Assembly (NCBI RefSeq): GCF_014775655.1
Contig: NZ_CP061274.1
Location: forward strand, 2,170,001-2,234,000
Length of the DNA stretch: 64,000 nucleotides
DNA from: Clavibacter zhangzhiyongii
GTDB taxonomy: Bacteria; Actinomycetota; Actinomycetes; Actinomycetales; Microbacteriaceae
Direction of reading: 5' to 3'
Shown here: positions 43,580 to 52,227 of the stretch, piece by piece
Position numbering within the stretch: position 1 is the first letter of the stretch
Layout of the letters: every line of letters starts with the position of its first letter
Made by a program: the position numbers and the translations under genes
Notes under the pieces: generated by a model
The model's database searches: none
Seen by the model: the letters and a program-made list of their open reading frames with translations, nothing else
Told to the model about the DNA's origin: nothing

Positions 43580-44749
43580 ATGCCCGCCATCACCCCCTTC
43601 CGCCTCGACGTCCCCGAGGCCGACCTCGACGACCTCCGCCGCCGCCTCCTCGCCACGCGCTGGCCCGAGCCCGAGACCGTCGACGACACCTCGCAGGGAC
43701 CGCAGCTCGCGCGCATGCGGCGGCTCGTCGACCGCTGGGTCGACGGATACGACTGGCGCCGCACCGAGGAGCTCCTCAACGGGTGGGGGCAGCACACGAC
43801 CGAGATCGACGGGCTGGGGATCCACTTCCTGCACGTCCGCTCCCCCGAGCCGGGCGCGCGCCCGCTGATCCTCACGCACGGCTGGCCGGGCTCGGTGCTG
43901 GAGTTCCGGCACGCGGTCGGGCCCCTCACCGATCCGGTCGCGCACGGCGGATCCGCGGAGGACGCCTTCCACGTCGTCCTCCCGAGCCTCCCCGGCTTCG
44001 GCTTCTCCGGGAAGCCGACCGGCACCGGCTGGGGCGCGCGCCGCACCGCCCGCGCGTGGGCCGAGCTCATGCGCCGGCTCGGCTACGAGGCCTGGTACGC
44101 GCAGGGCGGCGACCTCGGCGCGACCGTCACGTCCGAGCTCGCGGCGCTCGAGGCCCGGGAGGGCATCGGGCTCCGCGGGATCCACCTCAACATGGCGACC
44201 TTCATGCCGACGGACGACGAGATGCGCGACGCCACCGACGAGGAGCGGCGGATGATGGCGGAGACCGGGCACTACCGGCAGCAGCTGTCCGGCTACTCGC
44301 AGATGATGTCGACCCGGCCGCAGACCGTCGGCTACGCGCTCCAGGACTCCCCCGCGGGACTCGCCGCGTGGATCCACGCCATGTTCCAGGACGTCGGCGG
44401 ATCCCACGACGAGCACGGCGACGCCGAGGCGCTCTTCCCGCTCGACGAGATCCTCGACGACGTGATGCTGTACTGGCTGCCCGGCACGGCGGCCTCCGCG
44501 GCGCGCTTCTACTGGGAGTCGGCGCAGGTCGGCTGGGCGACGCCCGGCACGGTCGACGAGCCGATCACGGTGCCGACGGGCCTCAGCATCATGCCGGGCG
44601 AGTACGTGCGCCGCTCGCGCCGCTGGGCGGAGCGCCGGTACGCGGACCTCGTGCTCTTCCACGAGGTCGAGCGCGGCGGGCACTTCGCGCTGCTCGAGCA
44701 GCCGGGGCCGCTGGTGGACGACATCCGGGCGACGTTCCGCGGGCGCTGA
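43580..44749 (+). CDS. Epoxide hydrolase (EHN-domain alpha/beta hydrolase)
   Basis: A 389-residue epoxide hydrolase of the microsomal type. The N-terminal EHN domain (5-110) is followed by an alpha/beta fold. ILTHGWPGSVLEF is the oxyanion motif. The nucleophile is D178 in QGGDLGATV and the base is H368 in GGHFALLEQP. A Glu/Asp partner is likely in the cap region. Substrates are unknown; relatives hydrolyse terpene or fatty epoxides. It lies divergent from the MarR-NmrA pair, consistent with detoxification under MarR control. Confidence 0.9.
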   Translation: MPAITPFRLDVPEADLDDLRRRLLATRWPEPETVDDTSQGPQLARMRRLVDRWVDGYDWRRTEELLNGWGQHTTEIDGLGIHFLHVRSPEPGARPLILTHGWPGSVLEFRHAVGPLTDPVAHGGSAEDAFHVVLPSLPGFGFSGKPTGTGWGARRTARAWAELMRRLGYEAWYAQGGDLGATVTSELAALEAREGIGLRGIHLNMATFMPTDDEMRDATDEERRMMAETGHYRQQLSGYSQMMSTRPQTVGYALQDSPAGLAAWIHAMFQDVGGSHDEHGDAEALFPLDEILDDVMLYWLPGTAASAARFYWESAQVGWATPGTVDEPITVPTGLSIMPGEYVRRSRRWAERRYADLVLFHEVERGGHFALLEQPGPLVDDIRATFRGR

Positions 44750-44765
44750 GCCGCGACCCGACGGC

Positions 44766-45458
44766 TCAGCCCCCGAACGGCCGCAGCGACACCGACTCGA
44801 CCGTGCCGTCGCGCGTCTGGTCGACGACGAGCCGCACGGCGCGCGCGACGGACGCCGGCTCGAGGTACCGCGTCTCGTCGTACTCGCCGCCCTCCTTGGC
44901 GCGGAGCTCGCGCTGCATGTCGGTCGCGACGCGGCCCGGGTGCACGCTCGAGACGCGCACGCCGTGCGGGCGCTCCTCCTCGCGGAGGGCGTCGCCGAGG
45001 GCGCGCAGGGCGAACTTGGATCCCGCGTAGACGCCGCCCGTGGGGTTCGCCGTGAAGCCGGATCCGGAGTTGACGAGCACGACCTGCCCGCCGGCTGCCC
45101 GGAGCGCGGGCAGGAGCGCGCGGGTGACATCGGCGACCGCGAAGACGTTGACCTCGAACACGCGGCGCCACTCCTCGACGGGCGTCCGGTCGACGGCGTC
45201 GCCGCCGATCACGCCGGCCGAGTGCACGAGCACGTCGAGGCGGTCGAGGTCGGGCACGAGGTCGGCGAGGCCGCCCGCGGCGAGGTCGGCGGCCCAGCCG
45301 ACGGCGTCCGGCAGCGCGGCGGCGAGGGCGTCCACGGCGTCGCGGTCACGGCCGTGCACGATGACGCGATGGGTGCGGCCGAGGTCCTGGGCGACGGCGC
45401 GGCCGATGCCGCGGGTGGCCCCCGTGACGAGGGCGACGGGGCGGGCGGTGTCGGACAT
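44766..45458 (-). CDS. SDR-family oxidoreductase
   Basis: A 230-residue classical SDR. The cofactor site is TGATRGIG (residues 12-19), and HSAG takes the place of NNAG. The catalytic Ser (in NSGSGF) lies 13 residues before Tyr of YAGSK. The family motif P-G-R-V-A-T-D follows. The Rossmann loop HGRD suggests NADP(H). The substrate is unknown. The ATG at 45458 is behind AGGAGGATCC, a strong site. It is convergent with the epoxide hydrolase, whose stop is 16 bp away. Confidence 0.9.
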   Translation of the reverse strand: MSDTARPVALVTGATRGIGRAVAQDLGRTHRVIVHGRDRDAVDALAAALPDAVGWAADLAAGGLADLVPDLDRLDVLVHSAGVIGGDAVDRTPVEEWRRVFEVNVFAVADVTRALLPALRAAGGQVVLVNSGSGFTANPTGGVYAGSKFALRALGDALREEERPHGVRVSSVHPGRVATDMQRELRAKEGGEYDETRYLEPASVARAVRLVVDQTRDGTVESVSLRPFGG

Positions 45459-45534
45459 GGATCCTCCTGGGTCGCGGTCCTCCAGGCTACCGACGGCATC
45501 CTGCCACCCGTCCGGCGCTGCCGGGGGCATGACG

Positions 45535-45540
45535 TAGCGT
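45535..45540 (+). promoter_or_regulatory. Possible -10 box (TAGCGT) for the 116-residue hypothetical gene
   Basis: TAGCGT lies 46 nt before the GTG at 45587, giving a leader of about 40 nt. There is no clear -35. Confidence 0.3.
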
Positions 45541-45586
45541 GAAGGGGTCCGCCGCCGAGCGGCCCGCCGCCCGAGAGGATCCGCCC

Positions 45587-45937
45587 GTGCACGCCCGCTT
45601 CCCCGCCAGCCTCGAGGTGCTGCGCCAGGAGGCCCGCGACGAGCTGGACGCCGTGATCGAGCACCGCTGCCGGAACGGCGACGACCCATGGGAGGTCATC
45701 CCGCAGCTGCCGACCGTGGACGAGCACGTGGTGGCGACCCTCCGCCAGGACGCGCTCGAGGCCGACGGGATGGCGGAGGAGCTCGCCCGCGTGCGGCACC
45801 CGTCGACCGCGCCGGGAGTCGTCGCGCGCTTCGAGTACCGGCTGCTGCGCGGGATCGCGCTGGAGCACCCGGACCTCTCGCGCGCCGTCTGGACCCTCAT
45901 CGGCCGCATGGAGCGCGACCTCCGCCGACGCGCTTGA
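45587..45937 (+). CDS. Hypothetical protein (116 aa)
   Basis: A 116-residue mostly helical soluble protein, rich in Glu, Asp, Arg and Leu, with no membrane segment. I do not recognise the family. The start is GTG at 45587 behind GAGAGG. It stands upstream of hsp20 on the same strand but is separated by the heat-shock operators, so it is probably a separate unit. Confidence 0.6.
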   Translation: MHARFPASLEVLRQEARDELDAVIEHRCRNGDDPWEVIPQLPTVDEHVVATLRQDALEADGMAEELARVRHPSTAPGVVARFEYRLLRGIALEHPDLSRAVWTLIGRMERDLRRRA

Positions 45938-45975
45938 AGAGGTGGTCAGGCCGACATTCGCCCTCGGCGAACGGC

Positions 45976-46002
45976 TTGGCACTCGCCTGCCCCGAGTGCT
46001 AA
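45976..46002 (+). promoter_or_regulatory. CIRCE operator (HrcA site) over the hsp20 promoter
   Basis: TTGGCACTC-N9-GAGTGCTAA matches the CIRCE consensus TTAGCACTC-N9-GAGTGCTAA at 17 of 18 arm positions. The left arm supplies a TTGGCA -35 box (45976-45981) and the right arm overlaps a TAATCT -10 box (46000-46005), 18 nt apart. HrcA binding would block this promoter. Confidence 0.9.
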
Positions 46003-46012
46003 TCTCGACGTA

Positions 46013-46033
46013 GTTGAGCCGAGGGGGCTCAAC
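46013..46033 (+). promoter_or_regulatory. HAIR-like operator (HspR site)
   Basis: GTTGAGC-N7-GCTCAAC is a perfect inverted repeat with the spacing of HAIR (CTTGAGT-N7-ACTCAAG); the TTGAG and CTCAA cores match and the two flanking positions differ. It lies 10 nt after CIRCE, at the expected transcription start. Confidence 0.65.
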
Positions 46034-46059
46034 CCCACAGATCATCAGAGGAGTCGAGC

Positions 46060-46515
46060 ATGAACATGACCTTCGATCCGTTCCGCGAGCTGGACCGCGC
46101 CATGGGCGCCCTGGCCGAGACCCGCCAGGCGAACCGGCCGATGCCCATCGACCTGCACCGCGAGGGCGACACCTACGTGCTGGCCGCCGACCTCCCGGGC
46201 ATCGACCCGGGCTCGGTCGACATCGACGTGGACGGCCAGCTGCTGACCATCCGCGCCGAGCGCACCCTCGCCGGCGATCAGAACGTCCGCTGGCTCACGC
46301 GCGAGCGCGTCGCCGGCACGTTCCTCCGCCAGCTGACGCTCGGCCAGGGCATCGACACCGAGCGCATCTCGGCGCACTACGCCAACGGCGTGCTGAGCGT
46401 CACCATCCCGGTGAGCGAGCGGGCGAAGCCGCGCAAGATCGCGGTCACGTCCGACGAGCCGCAGGGCCAGGAGGGCCGCACGCTGACGGTGGAGCAGGGC
46501 GCGAGCGCGAGCTGA
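46060..46515 (+). CDS. hsp20: Hsp20/alpha-crystallin small heat-shock protein
   Basis: A 151-residue holdase chaperone that binds unfolding proteins. The alpha-crystallin domain (about 25-120) runs from PIDLHREGDTYVLAADLPGI to NGVLSVTIPVSERAKPRKI and includes the conserved GVLxxxIP motif. A short N-terminal arm (MNMTFDPFRELDRAMG) and a C-terminal tail follow the usual design. The ATG at 46060 has AGAGGAG upstream. Two operators, CIRCE and HAIR-like, overlap its promoter. A terminator follows. Confidence 0.93.
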   Translation: MNMTFDPFRELDRAMGALAETRQANRPMPIDLHREGDTYVLAADLPGIDPGSVDIDVDGQLLTIRAERTLAGDQNVRWLTRERVAGTFLRQLTLGQGIDTERISAHYANGVLSVTIPVSERAKPRKIAVTSDEPQGQEGRTLTVEQGASAS

Positions 46516-46546
46516 TCCACCGGGCGCCCGCGCGGCGCCGCCACGA

Positions 46547-46586
46547 CGAGGAGCCGTCGTCCGCACCAGCGGGCGGCGGCTCCTCG
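46547..46586. terminator. 10-bp hairpin between hsp20 and the siderophore operon
   Basis: CGAGGAGCCG (46547-46556) pairs with CGGCTCCTCG (46577-46586), with further partial pairing inside. It lies about 30 nt from each of the two convergent stops and probably serves both. Confidence 0.65.
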
Positions 46587-46620
46587 CACGTCCGGGCGCG
46601 CACCCGGCCGGCCCGTCGCG

Positions 46621-49179
46621 TCAGCCGATGCGCGGCCGCAGACCCCGGTGGATCGCGAGCGGGTTGCGCAGCGACCCGTGGACCTGCATCACCGGCGCCT
46701 GCAGGTCGACCATGCGCCGGTTGTCGCGCAGCTGCAGCCGGTTGAGGCACGAGCGGTCGAACGACGGCGTGAACAGGTCGAAGCGGGCGATGGCCTCGGC
46801 GAGCTCCGGGTGGGCGCGCTCGTGGTCGGCGAGCGCCTCCGCCGCCACGCGCCACAGGCCGTCGGGGCGGAGGTCGTCGCGGTCCTCGACGAGCGCCGCG
46901 GCGAAGCGGAGGAAGCCGTCCATCACGTCGGTGAAGACCGTGAGGGTGCGCTCGTCCTCGGGGAAGTCGAGACGGATCCGCCGCACGTCATCCGGCAGCT
47001 CGCGCTCCATGTCGAAGAGGGCGACCTCCTCGGCGATGTCCTTCATCAGCACGCGGACGACGACGTGGTCGCGCAGGACGAGGATCACGTTCTCGCCGTG
47101 CGGCATGAACGCGAGGTCGTGCGCGAGGAGCGCGTGCGCGAGGGGCACGAGGTACGCGTCGAGCCAGCGGCGGATCCACGCGGCCGCGCCGATCCCGGAC
47201 GCGTCGATGAGCGCGCCCAGCACGCTCGCCCCCTGCGCGTCGACGTGGAGCAGGCTCGTCATGCTCATCAGCCGCTCGCCCTCCGCGAGGCCCGGCACGG
47301 GCGACTCCCGCCAGAGCGCGGACAGCATCTTCCCGTGGGGGTGCCCGGGCGGCAGGGCGGAGTCGACGCGGGCGTCCCGGACGCCGACGGACGCGACCTC
47401 GCGGAGGATCCCGAACCCGAGCCGCGCGAACTCCGCGTCGCCCTCGACGAGCGCGTGCACCCAGTCGTTGATGGCCGGGGTCACGGCCATGTAGGCCGGG
47501 GACAGCCCGCGCGTGAACCCCATGTTGAGGATCGAGAGCGAGGTCTTCACGTAGCACCGCTCCGGGCTCGTGCGGTTGGCCCAGGTGCGGATGGACTGCT
47601 GGGCGCCGTACTCGTCGTCGCCCGTGCCGAGGAGCACGATGTCGCGGGTGGCGACGAGACCGGCGAAGGTCACCGTCACGACGTTCTCCCACTGCCAGGG
47701 GTGCACCGGCACGAGCACGCGATCCGCCGGGTCGACGCCGAGATCGGCCATGCGGGCGCGGAACCGGTCGCGGACGATGAGGCCGAGCTCCGCGTCGAGG
47801 AACGCCTCCCGGTCGAGGCCCTCGACGCCGGCGAAGTGCGCGAGGCGCTCGTGCACGGCGAGCCACAGGATCCGCACGTCCTCCCCCGCCTCGGGCGCGT
47901 ACCGGTCGTGGTCGTCGAGGTCGAAGCCGATGCGGCCGTTGGTCGCGACGAAGCAGGGGTGGCCCTCGTCCATCGTCGACTCCACCTCGGCGTAGGACGC
48001 GGTGAGGAGGCCGCGCGCGTCGGGCACGTCGCGCAGGCGCGAGAACGCGGCGGCGGAGAGCGTGCTCTGGATCTCGTCGAGGTAGACGGGCAGGACCTCG
48101 TCGGTGATGCCGAGCCGGTCGCGGAGGTCGAGCACGAGGTCGACGGCGTCGAGCGCCGCGGGCTCCCCGTCGACCGTGCGGCGGATGCTCGCCTCGTCGA
48201 CGTCCCAGTGGTCGAGCTCGAGGATGCGGGCGCGGTAGGCGTACGCACTCCGGCCGTCGGCGCTGGCGACGCGGAACCGGGCCCAGCTCCGCGGGTCGTG
48301 CGGGATCCGGGGCTCGCCGGGCGCCCGCGGCGGATCCACGCGCTCGGGCTCGATGAGCAGCTCGTGCGCGAACTCGGCGAGCGCCTTCCGCACGAGGTGG
48401 CGGGTGGCGGCGGCCCAGGCGTCGGGCCGGAGGTGGTCGGCACGGTGGACCCGGGGGTCGGGCTCGGCGGCGGCGGATGCGGCGACCGCGGGCGTGGCGG
48501 CCGTGGCGTGCTCGGCGCCGGCGGGGCGGAGCCGGTCGGCGAGACGATCGCGGTCGCGGTCGTGGTCGGTCGCGGGGTCGTGGGTCAGGGTCATCGGATG
48601 TCCGTCCGTCGGAGGGGTGTGCGGGAGGAGGGCGTCGTCGCGGTCGACGACGCTGAGGAGCGCCTGCTTGGTGCCGAGGTCGACGACGCGGAGCGGACGG
48701 AAGCCGAGGCGCGCGTTGAGGCGCTGGATCGCCGCGTTGCGGACGTCCGGCTCGACGACCAGGCGACGCACGCCGGGATCACGCAGCAGGTGCGCGACGA
48801 CGTGCCGCATGACCGCCGTCGTGAACCCGGGCAGCGGGTCGCCGGCCGGCGGGGCGACGAGCAGGTGCATGCCACGGTCGCCGGGGAGCGGGTCGAGGTG
48901 CGCGCCGACGGGATCGTCGGCCGGGTCGTAGGCCTCGACGAGGAACGCGGGGGCGCCGTCGTGCAGGCCGATCCACGCCGCGCGGGAGGGATCCGCGGCG
49001 AGGCCCGCGTACTCGGCGCGCACGTCGTCGAGGGTCGCGTGCTCCATCTGCCAGAAGCGGGCGCGCGGCGCGGCGACCCAGGCGTGCACGAGCGCCGCGT
49101 CGCCGTCGGGGTCGAGCGGGCGCATCGCGAGCGGGTAGCGGGGCGCGACCACGGCATCGGCCGGCGCGGGCGCGCTCAC
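46621..49179 (-). CDS. DesC-DesD fusion: hydroxydiamine acyltransferase plus IucA/IucC siderophore synthetase
   Basis: One uninterrupted reading frame of 852 residues joins two enzymes normally encoded separately in desferrioxamine-type pathways. Residues 1-185 are a GNAT acyltransferase (RFWQMEHATLDDVRAEY, GMHLLVAPPAGDPLPGF, NARLGFRPL), which would acylate N-hydroxydiamine. Residues about 250-852 are an NRPS-independent siderophore synthetase (HPWQWENVVT, KTSLSILNMGFTRGLSPAY, FMPHGENVIL), which joins hydroxamate units using ATP. The 60-residue link is disordered. GTG at 49179 overlaps the desB-like stop. An internal ATG (codon 196) has no good ribosome site. The length and absence of a stop between domains support true fusion. 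Confidence 0.85.
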   Translation of the reverse strand: MSAPAPADAVVAPRYPLAMRPLDPDGDAALVHAWVAAPRARFWQMEHATLDDVRAEYAGLAADPSRAAWIGLHDGAPAFLVEAYDPADDPVGAHLDPLPGDRGMHLLVAPPAGDPLPGFTTAVMRHVVAHLLRDPGVRRLVVEPDVRNAAIQRLNARLGFRPLRVVDLGTKQALLSVVDRDDALLPHTPPTDGHPMTLTHDPATDHDRDRDRLADRLRPAGAEHATAATPAVAASAAAEPDPRVHRADHLRPDAWAAATRHLVRKALAEFAHELLIEPERVDPPRAPGEPRIPHDPRSWARFRVASADGRSAYAYRARILELDHWDVDEASIRRTVDGEPAALDAVDLVLDLRDRLGITDEVLPVYLDEIQSTLSAAAFSRLRDVPDARGLLTASYAEVESTMDEGHPCFVATNGRIGFDLDDHDRYAPEAGEDVRILWLAVHERLAHFAGVEGLDREAFLDAELGLIVRDRFRARMADLGVDPADRVLVPVHPWQWENVVTVTFAGLVATRDIVLLGTGDDEYGAQQSIRTWANRTSPERCYVKTSLSILNMGFTRGLSPAYMAVTPAINDWVHALVEGDAEFARLGFGILREVASVGVRDARVDSALPPGHPHGKMLSALWRESPVPGLAEGERLMSMTSLLHVDAQGASVLGALIDASGIGAAAWIRRWLDAYLVPLAHALLAHDLAFMPHGENVILVLRDHVVVRVLMKDIAEEVALFDMERELPDDVRRIRLDFPEDERTLTVFTDVMDGFLRFAAALVEDRDDLRPDGLWRVAAEALADHERAHPELAEAIARFDLFTPSFDRSCLNRLQLRDNRRMVDLQAPVMQVHGSLRNPLAIHRGLRPRIG

Positions 49180-50546
49180 GCGAGCACCCCGGATCCGGCG
49201 GCGGGCACGTCGTCCGGCAGCCCGAACTCCTGGAACGCGATCCGCGCCTCCACCGGGTACGGCTCCCGCCCCGTGATCGCGCGGAGGATCCGCGAGTTGC
49301 GATGCGCGGTCATGCCGAGGTCGGGCGCGACGAAGCCGTGCGTGTGCACCTCGGCGTTCTGCACGAAGAGCGTCCCGGCGTCGTCGACCGTGTGCTCGCG
49401 CGCCACGTCGAGCCGACCCCGCGCGTCGCGGTGCACGCGGTCGCCGAGCCCGTCGAGGATCCCGGGGGCCTGCGCGTCGTACCCGCTCGCCATGATCACC
49501 GCGCCCGTGGGCCACTCCCGCTCCGCACCCGTCTCCGCGTGCCGCAGCCCGAGCACCGCGCCGCCGTCGGGGGTCGCGTGCGACGACACGACCTCGGCGT
49601 TGGTGAGGAGCCGCGTCGGCACGCCGGATCCCGCGTCGCCCCCGGGCGCAAGCCGCCCCTCCGCCCGGAGCGCGTCGAAGGCCAGCCGCTTCCGGTAGAG
49701 CGTCGCGAACACGTCGTCGATGAGCTCCGAGTCGATCCCCTTGTAGAGGTTCCGCTGCTCGCGCAGCAGCACGTCGCGCGCGTCGGCGGGCAGGCCGAAG
49801 AAGTGGTCGCTGTACTCGGGGCTCGTCATCTCCAGCGTGAGGCGCGTGTACTCGAGCGGGAAGAACCTGGGCGACCGCGTGATCCAGTCGAGCCGGTAGC
49901 CGCGCGCGTCCACGTCCTCGAGCAGGTCGCGGTAGATCTCCGCCGCGCTCTGCCCGCTGCCGACGACCGTGATCGCGTCCCGCTCCTGCAGCGCGTCCTT
50001 GGCGCCGAGGTAGCCGGAGCTGTGCACGACCCCCGGCAGGTCGCGCACGGCCTCGGGCAGCCACGGCGGCGTGCCCACGCCGACGACGAGGTTCCGGCCC
50101 CGGTGCACGTGCCGGCCGCCCGCGGCGTCGACCGACTCGACGACGTACGCGCCGTCGGCCTCGTCGAACCGGATGGCCCGCACGTCGCGGTCGAGCTCGA
50201 TCCCCCGCGCGCGCTCGGCCGCCCACCGGCAGTACGCGACGTACTCGCTGCGCAGCACGAAGAAGTCCTCGCGGATGTAGAAGGAGTAGAGCCGCCCGGT
50301 GTCCTTGAGGTACGCGAGGAACGAGAAGCGCGAGGTGGGATCCGCGAGCGTCACGAGGTCGGCGAGGAACGGCGTCTGCAGGTGCGCGGTGGGCAGCATC
50401 ATGCCGGGGTGCCAGTCGAAGCGGGGCTTCCGCTCGAGCACCGCGAGGTCGAGGTCGAGCGGGTCCGCGAGGCACGCGAGCCCCAGGTTCGCGGGGCCGA
50501 GGCCCACGGCGACGACGTCGCGGATCCGGTCGGGTGCGGCGCTCAT
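49176..50546 (-). CDS. Lysine/cadaverine N-hydroxylase (DesB/IucD-like)
   Basis: A 456-residue flavin N-monooxygenase hydroxylating the terminal amine of cadaverine or lysine using FAD, NADPH and O2. The FAD motif GLGPAN is at residues 15-20. LPTAHLQTPFLADLVTLADP and SEYVAYCRWA are typical. The NADPH motif is VVGSGQSAAEIY, and the late FVQNAEVHTHGF stretch precedes the C-terminus. It begins at ATG 50546, overlapping the desA-like stop (ATGA), and its own stop overlaps the GTG of the desC-desD fusion. It is the second gene of the operon under the iron box. Confidence 0.92.
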   Translation of the reverse strand: MSAAPDRIRDVVAVGLGPANLGLACLADPLDLDLAVLERKPRFDWHPGMMLPTAHLQTPFLADLVTLADPTSRFSFLAYLKDTGRLYSFYIREDFFVLRSEYVAYCRWAAERARGIELDRDVRAIRFDEADGAYVVESVDAAGGRHVHRGRNLVVGVGTPPWLPEAVRDLPGVVHSSGYLGAKDALQERDAITVVGSGQSAAEIYRDLLEDVDARGYRLDWITRSPRFFPLEYTRLTLEMTSPEYSDHFFGLPADARDVLLREQRNLYKGIDSELIDDVFATLYRKRLAFDALRAEGRLAPGGDAGSGVPTRLLTNAEVVSSHATPDGGAVLGLRHAETGAEREWPTGAVIMASGYDAQAPGILDGLGDRVHRDARGRLDVAREHTVDDAGTLFVQNAEVHTHGFVAPDLGMTAHRNSRILRAITGREPYPVEARIAFQEFGLPDDVPAAGSGVLA

Positions 50547-52153
50547 CGGCCCGCCTCCGCGACGGCGTCGACCGCGAGGCCGGCGGCGTCGGCGCCGGCG
50601 TCGCCCAGCCCGGCGTCGATCGCGTCCCCCGCCGCGACCACCATCCGCAGCACCTCGGCGATGTGCGCGTCGGTCGTCGCCGGGTTCAGCAGCGTGAGCT
50701 TCAGGTGCGCGCGCCCGCCGACGCGCGTGGCGGCGACCATGGCGCGGCCCGAGTCCTGGATCGCCTGGCGGATCCCGCGGTTCACGGCGCCCGAGCGGGC
50801 CGCCGCGCCGGGCCCCGCGGATCCGTCGCGCTCCCCCGCCGGCACGTACCGGAAGACGAGCGCGCTGATCTCCGGCCGCACCACCACCTCGAGCGCCGCG
50901 TCCCGCCGCATCGCGCTCCACGTGCGGTCGGCCAGCGCGATCACATCGTCGAGCATCCGCCCCACCCCGTCGGCGCCCACCGTCCGCAGCGTGAGCCACA
51001 GCTTGAGCGCGTCGAAGCGCCGTGTGGTCTGCAGCGACTTGTCGACCTGGTTCGGGATCTCCTCGTGCGCCCGGTCGGCGGGGTTCAGGTAGTCGGCGTG
51101 CAGGGTCGCGTGCCGGAGGGTGCGGCCGTCGCGCACGATCAGCGCGCTCGAGCTCACCGGCTGGAAGAAGGTCTTGTGGTAGTCGACGGTCACCGAGTCG
51201 GCGCGGTCGATGCCCGTCAGCAGGTCGCGGTGCCGGAGCGACGCGAGGAGGCCGCCGCCGTACGCCGCGTCGACGTGCAGCCAGATCCCCTCGCGCCGGC
51301 ACACGTTCCCGATCGCGGGCAGCGGGTCGACGCTGCCGAAGTCGGTGGTGCCCGCGGTCGCGACCACGGCGATGGGGAGGAGGCCCGCCGCGTAGCAGCG
51401 CGCGAGCTCCTGCTCGAGGGCGTCGACGCGCATCCGCATGGCGTCGTCGGCGGGCACGCGCACCACCGCGTCGGGGGCGAGGCCGAGGATCCGGGCGCTC
51501 TTCTCGACGCTGAAGTGCCCGACCTCGCTCACGAGGATCCGCAGCCGCGGCAGGTGCGTGCGGTCCAGCCCGTGCACGGCGAGCGCCTCGTCGCGGGCGA
51601 GCAGCAGCGCCTCCAGGTTCGACTGGCTGCCGCCGCTCGTGAAGACGCCGTCCGCGTCGTCGCCCAGCCCGATCCGACCCGCGGTCCAGTCGACGAGCGC
51701 GCGCTCGATGAGGGTCGCGCCCGCGCTCTGGTCCCAGGTGTCCATCGACGTGTTGACGCTGGAGAGGATGAGCTCGCCCGCGAGCGCCGGGATGAGGATC
51801 GGGCAGTTGAGGTGCGCGACGTACGACGGGTCGTGGAACCAGACGGCGTCGCGGAGGTACAGGTCGTCGAGCTCGGCGAGGGCGGCGTCGAGGCCGCCCA
51901 GCGGGCGGTCGAGGTCGAGCCCGGCGAAGGAGCCGCGGAGGCGGTCCGGCGTGATCCCGGTGAAGGGCCCGTCGGCACGGCCGGCGGCGGCGCGCACCCG
52001 CGCGGCGGCGGCGCGGAGGGCGGCGTCCCAGCCCGGGAGCGAGCGGTCGGAGAACAGCTCGGCGGCGGGATCCGTGCCCACCGCGAGCGGGTCGGCGCGG
52101 GCGCCGACGAGGGTGGGGTCGGACGGGAGGGAGACGTGCGGGGAGAGGGTCAT
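50543..52153 (-). CDS. PLP-dependent amino acid decarboxylase (DesA-like)
   Basis: A 536-residue group II PLP decarboxylase producing the diamine for the siderophore, probably cadaverine from lysine. The Schiff-base lysine is K327 in VDYHKTFFQ, and D295 in WLHVDAAYGG would bind the pyridine nitrogen. SVNTSMDTWDQS and GVFTSGGSQSNLEALL are family blocks. It is first in a tightly coupled operon with desB-like and desC-desD genes (4-nt overlaps). The start is ATG at 52153 behind AGGAACC. A DtxR/IdeR box begins 56 bp upstream, so transcription should rise when iron is scarce. Diamine identity (lysine versus ornithine) cannot be fixed from sequence. Confidence 0.92.
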   Translation of the reverse strand: MTLSPHVSLPSDPTLVGARADPLAVGTDPAAELFSDRSLPGWDAALRAAAARVRAAAGRADGPFTGITPDRLRGSFAGLDLDRPLGGLDAALAELDDLYLRDAVWFHDPSYVAHLNCPILIPALAGELILSSVNTSMDTWDQSAGATLIERALVDWTAGRIGLGDDADGVFTSGGSQSNLEALLLARDEALAVHGLDRTHLPRLRILVSEVGHFSVEKSARILGLAPDAVVRVPADDAMRMRVDALEQELARCYAAGLLPIAVVATAGTTDFGSVDPLPAIGNVCRREGIWLHVDAAYGGGLLASLRHRDLLTGIDRADSVTVDYHKTFFQPVSSSALIVRDGRTLRHATLHADYLNPADRAHEEIPNQVDKSLQTTRRFDALKLWLTLRTVGADGVGRMLDDVIALADRTWSAMRRDAALEVVVRPEISALVFRYVPAGERDGSAGPGAAARSGAVNRGIRQAIQDSGRAMVAATRVGGRAHLKLTLLNPATTDAHIAEVLRMVVAAGDAIDAGLGDAGADAAGLAVDAVAEAGR

Positions 52154-52208
52154 GGTTCCTTCGTCGGTTCGATGGGGAGCCGTGTCCGGGTCACGAGCAT
52201 CGGTTTGG

Positions 52209-52227
52209 TTAGGCAAGCCTCACCTAA
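52209..52227 (-). promoter_or_regulatory. DtxR/IdeR iron box of the siderophore operon
   Basis: TTAGGCAAGCCTCACCTAA matches the 19-bp consensus TTAGGTTAGSCTAACCTAA at 16 positions, with both outer arms intact. It is 55 bp upstream of the desA-like ATG, where bound repressor would cover the promoter. Confidence 0.9.

Noticed and set aside
46648-49698. 1016-codon plus-strand open frame over the siderophore genes
   Set aside because: Antisense to the desC-desD fusion and the hydroxylase, which have full catalytic motifs on the minus strand.
46621-50475. Extension of the siderophore fusion frame upstream to 50475
   Set aside because: The part above 49179 overlaps the hydroxylase gene in another frame and has no domain; GTG 49179 with a 4-nt overlap is the natural start.
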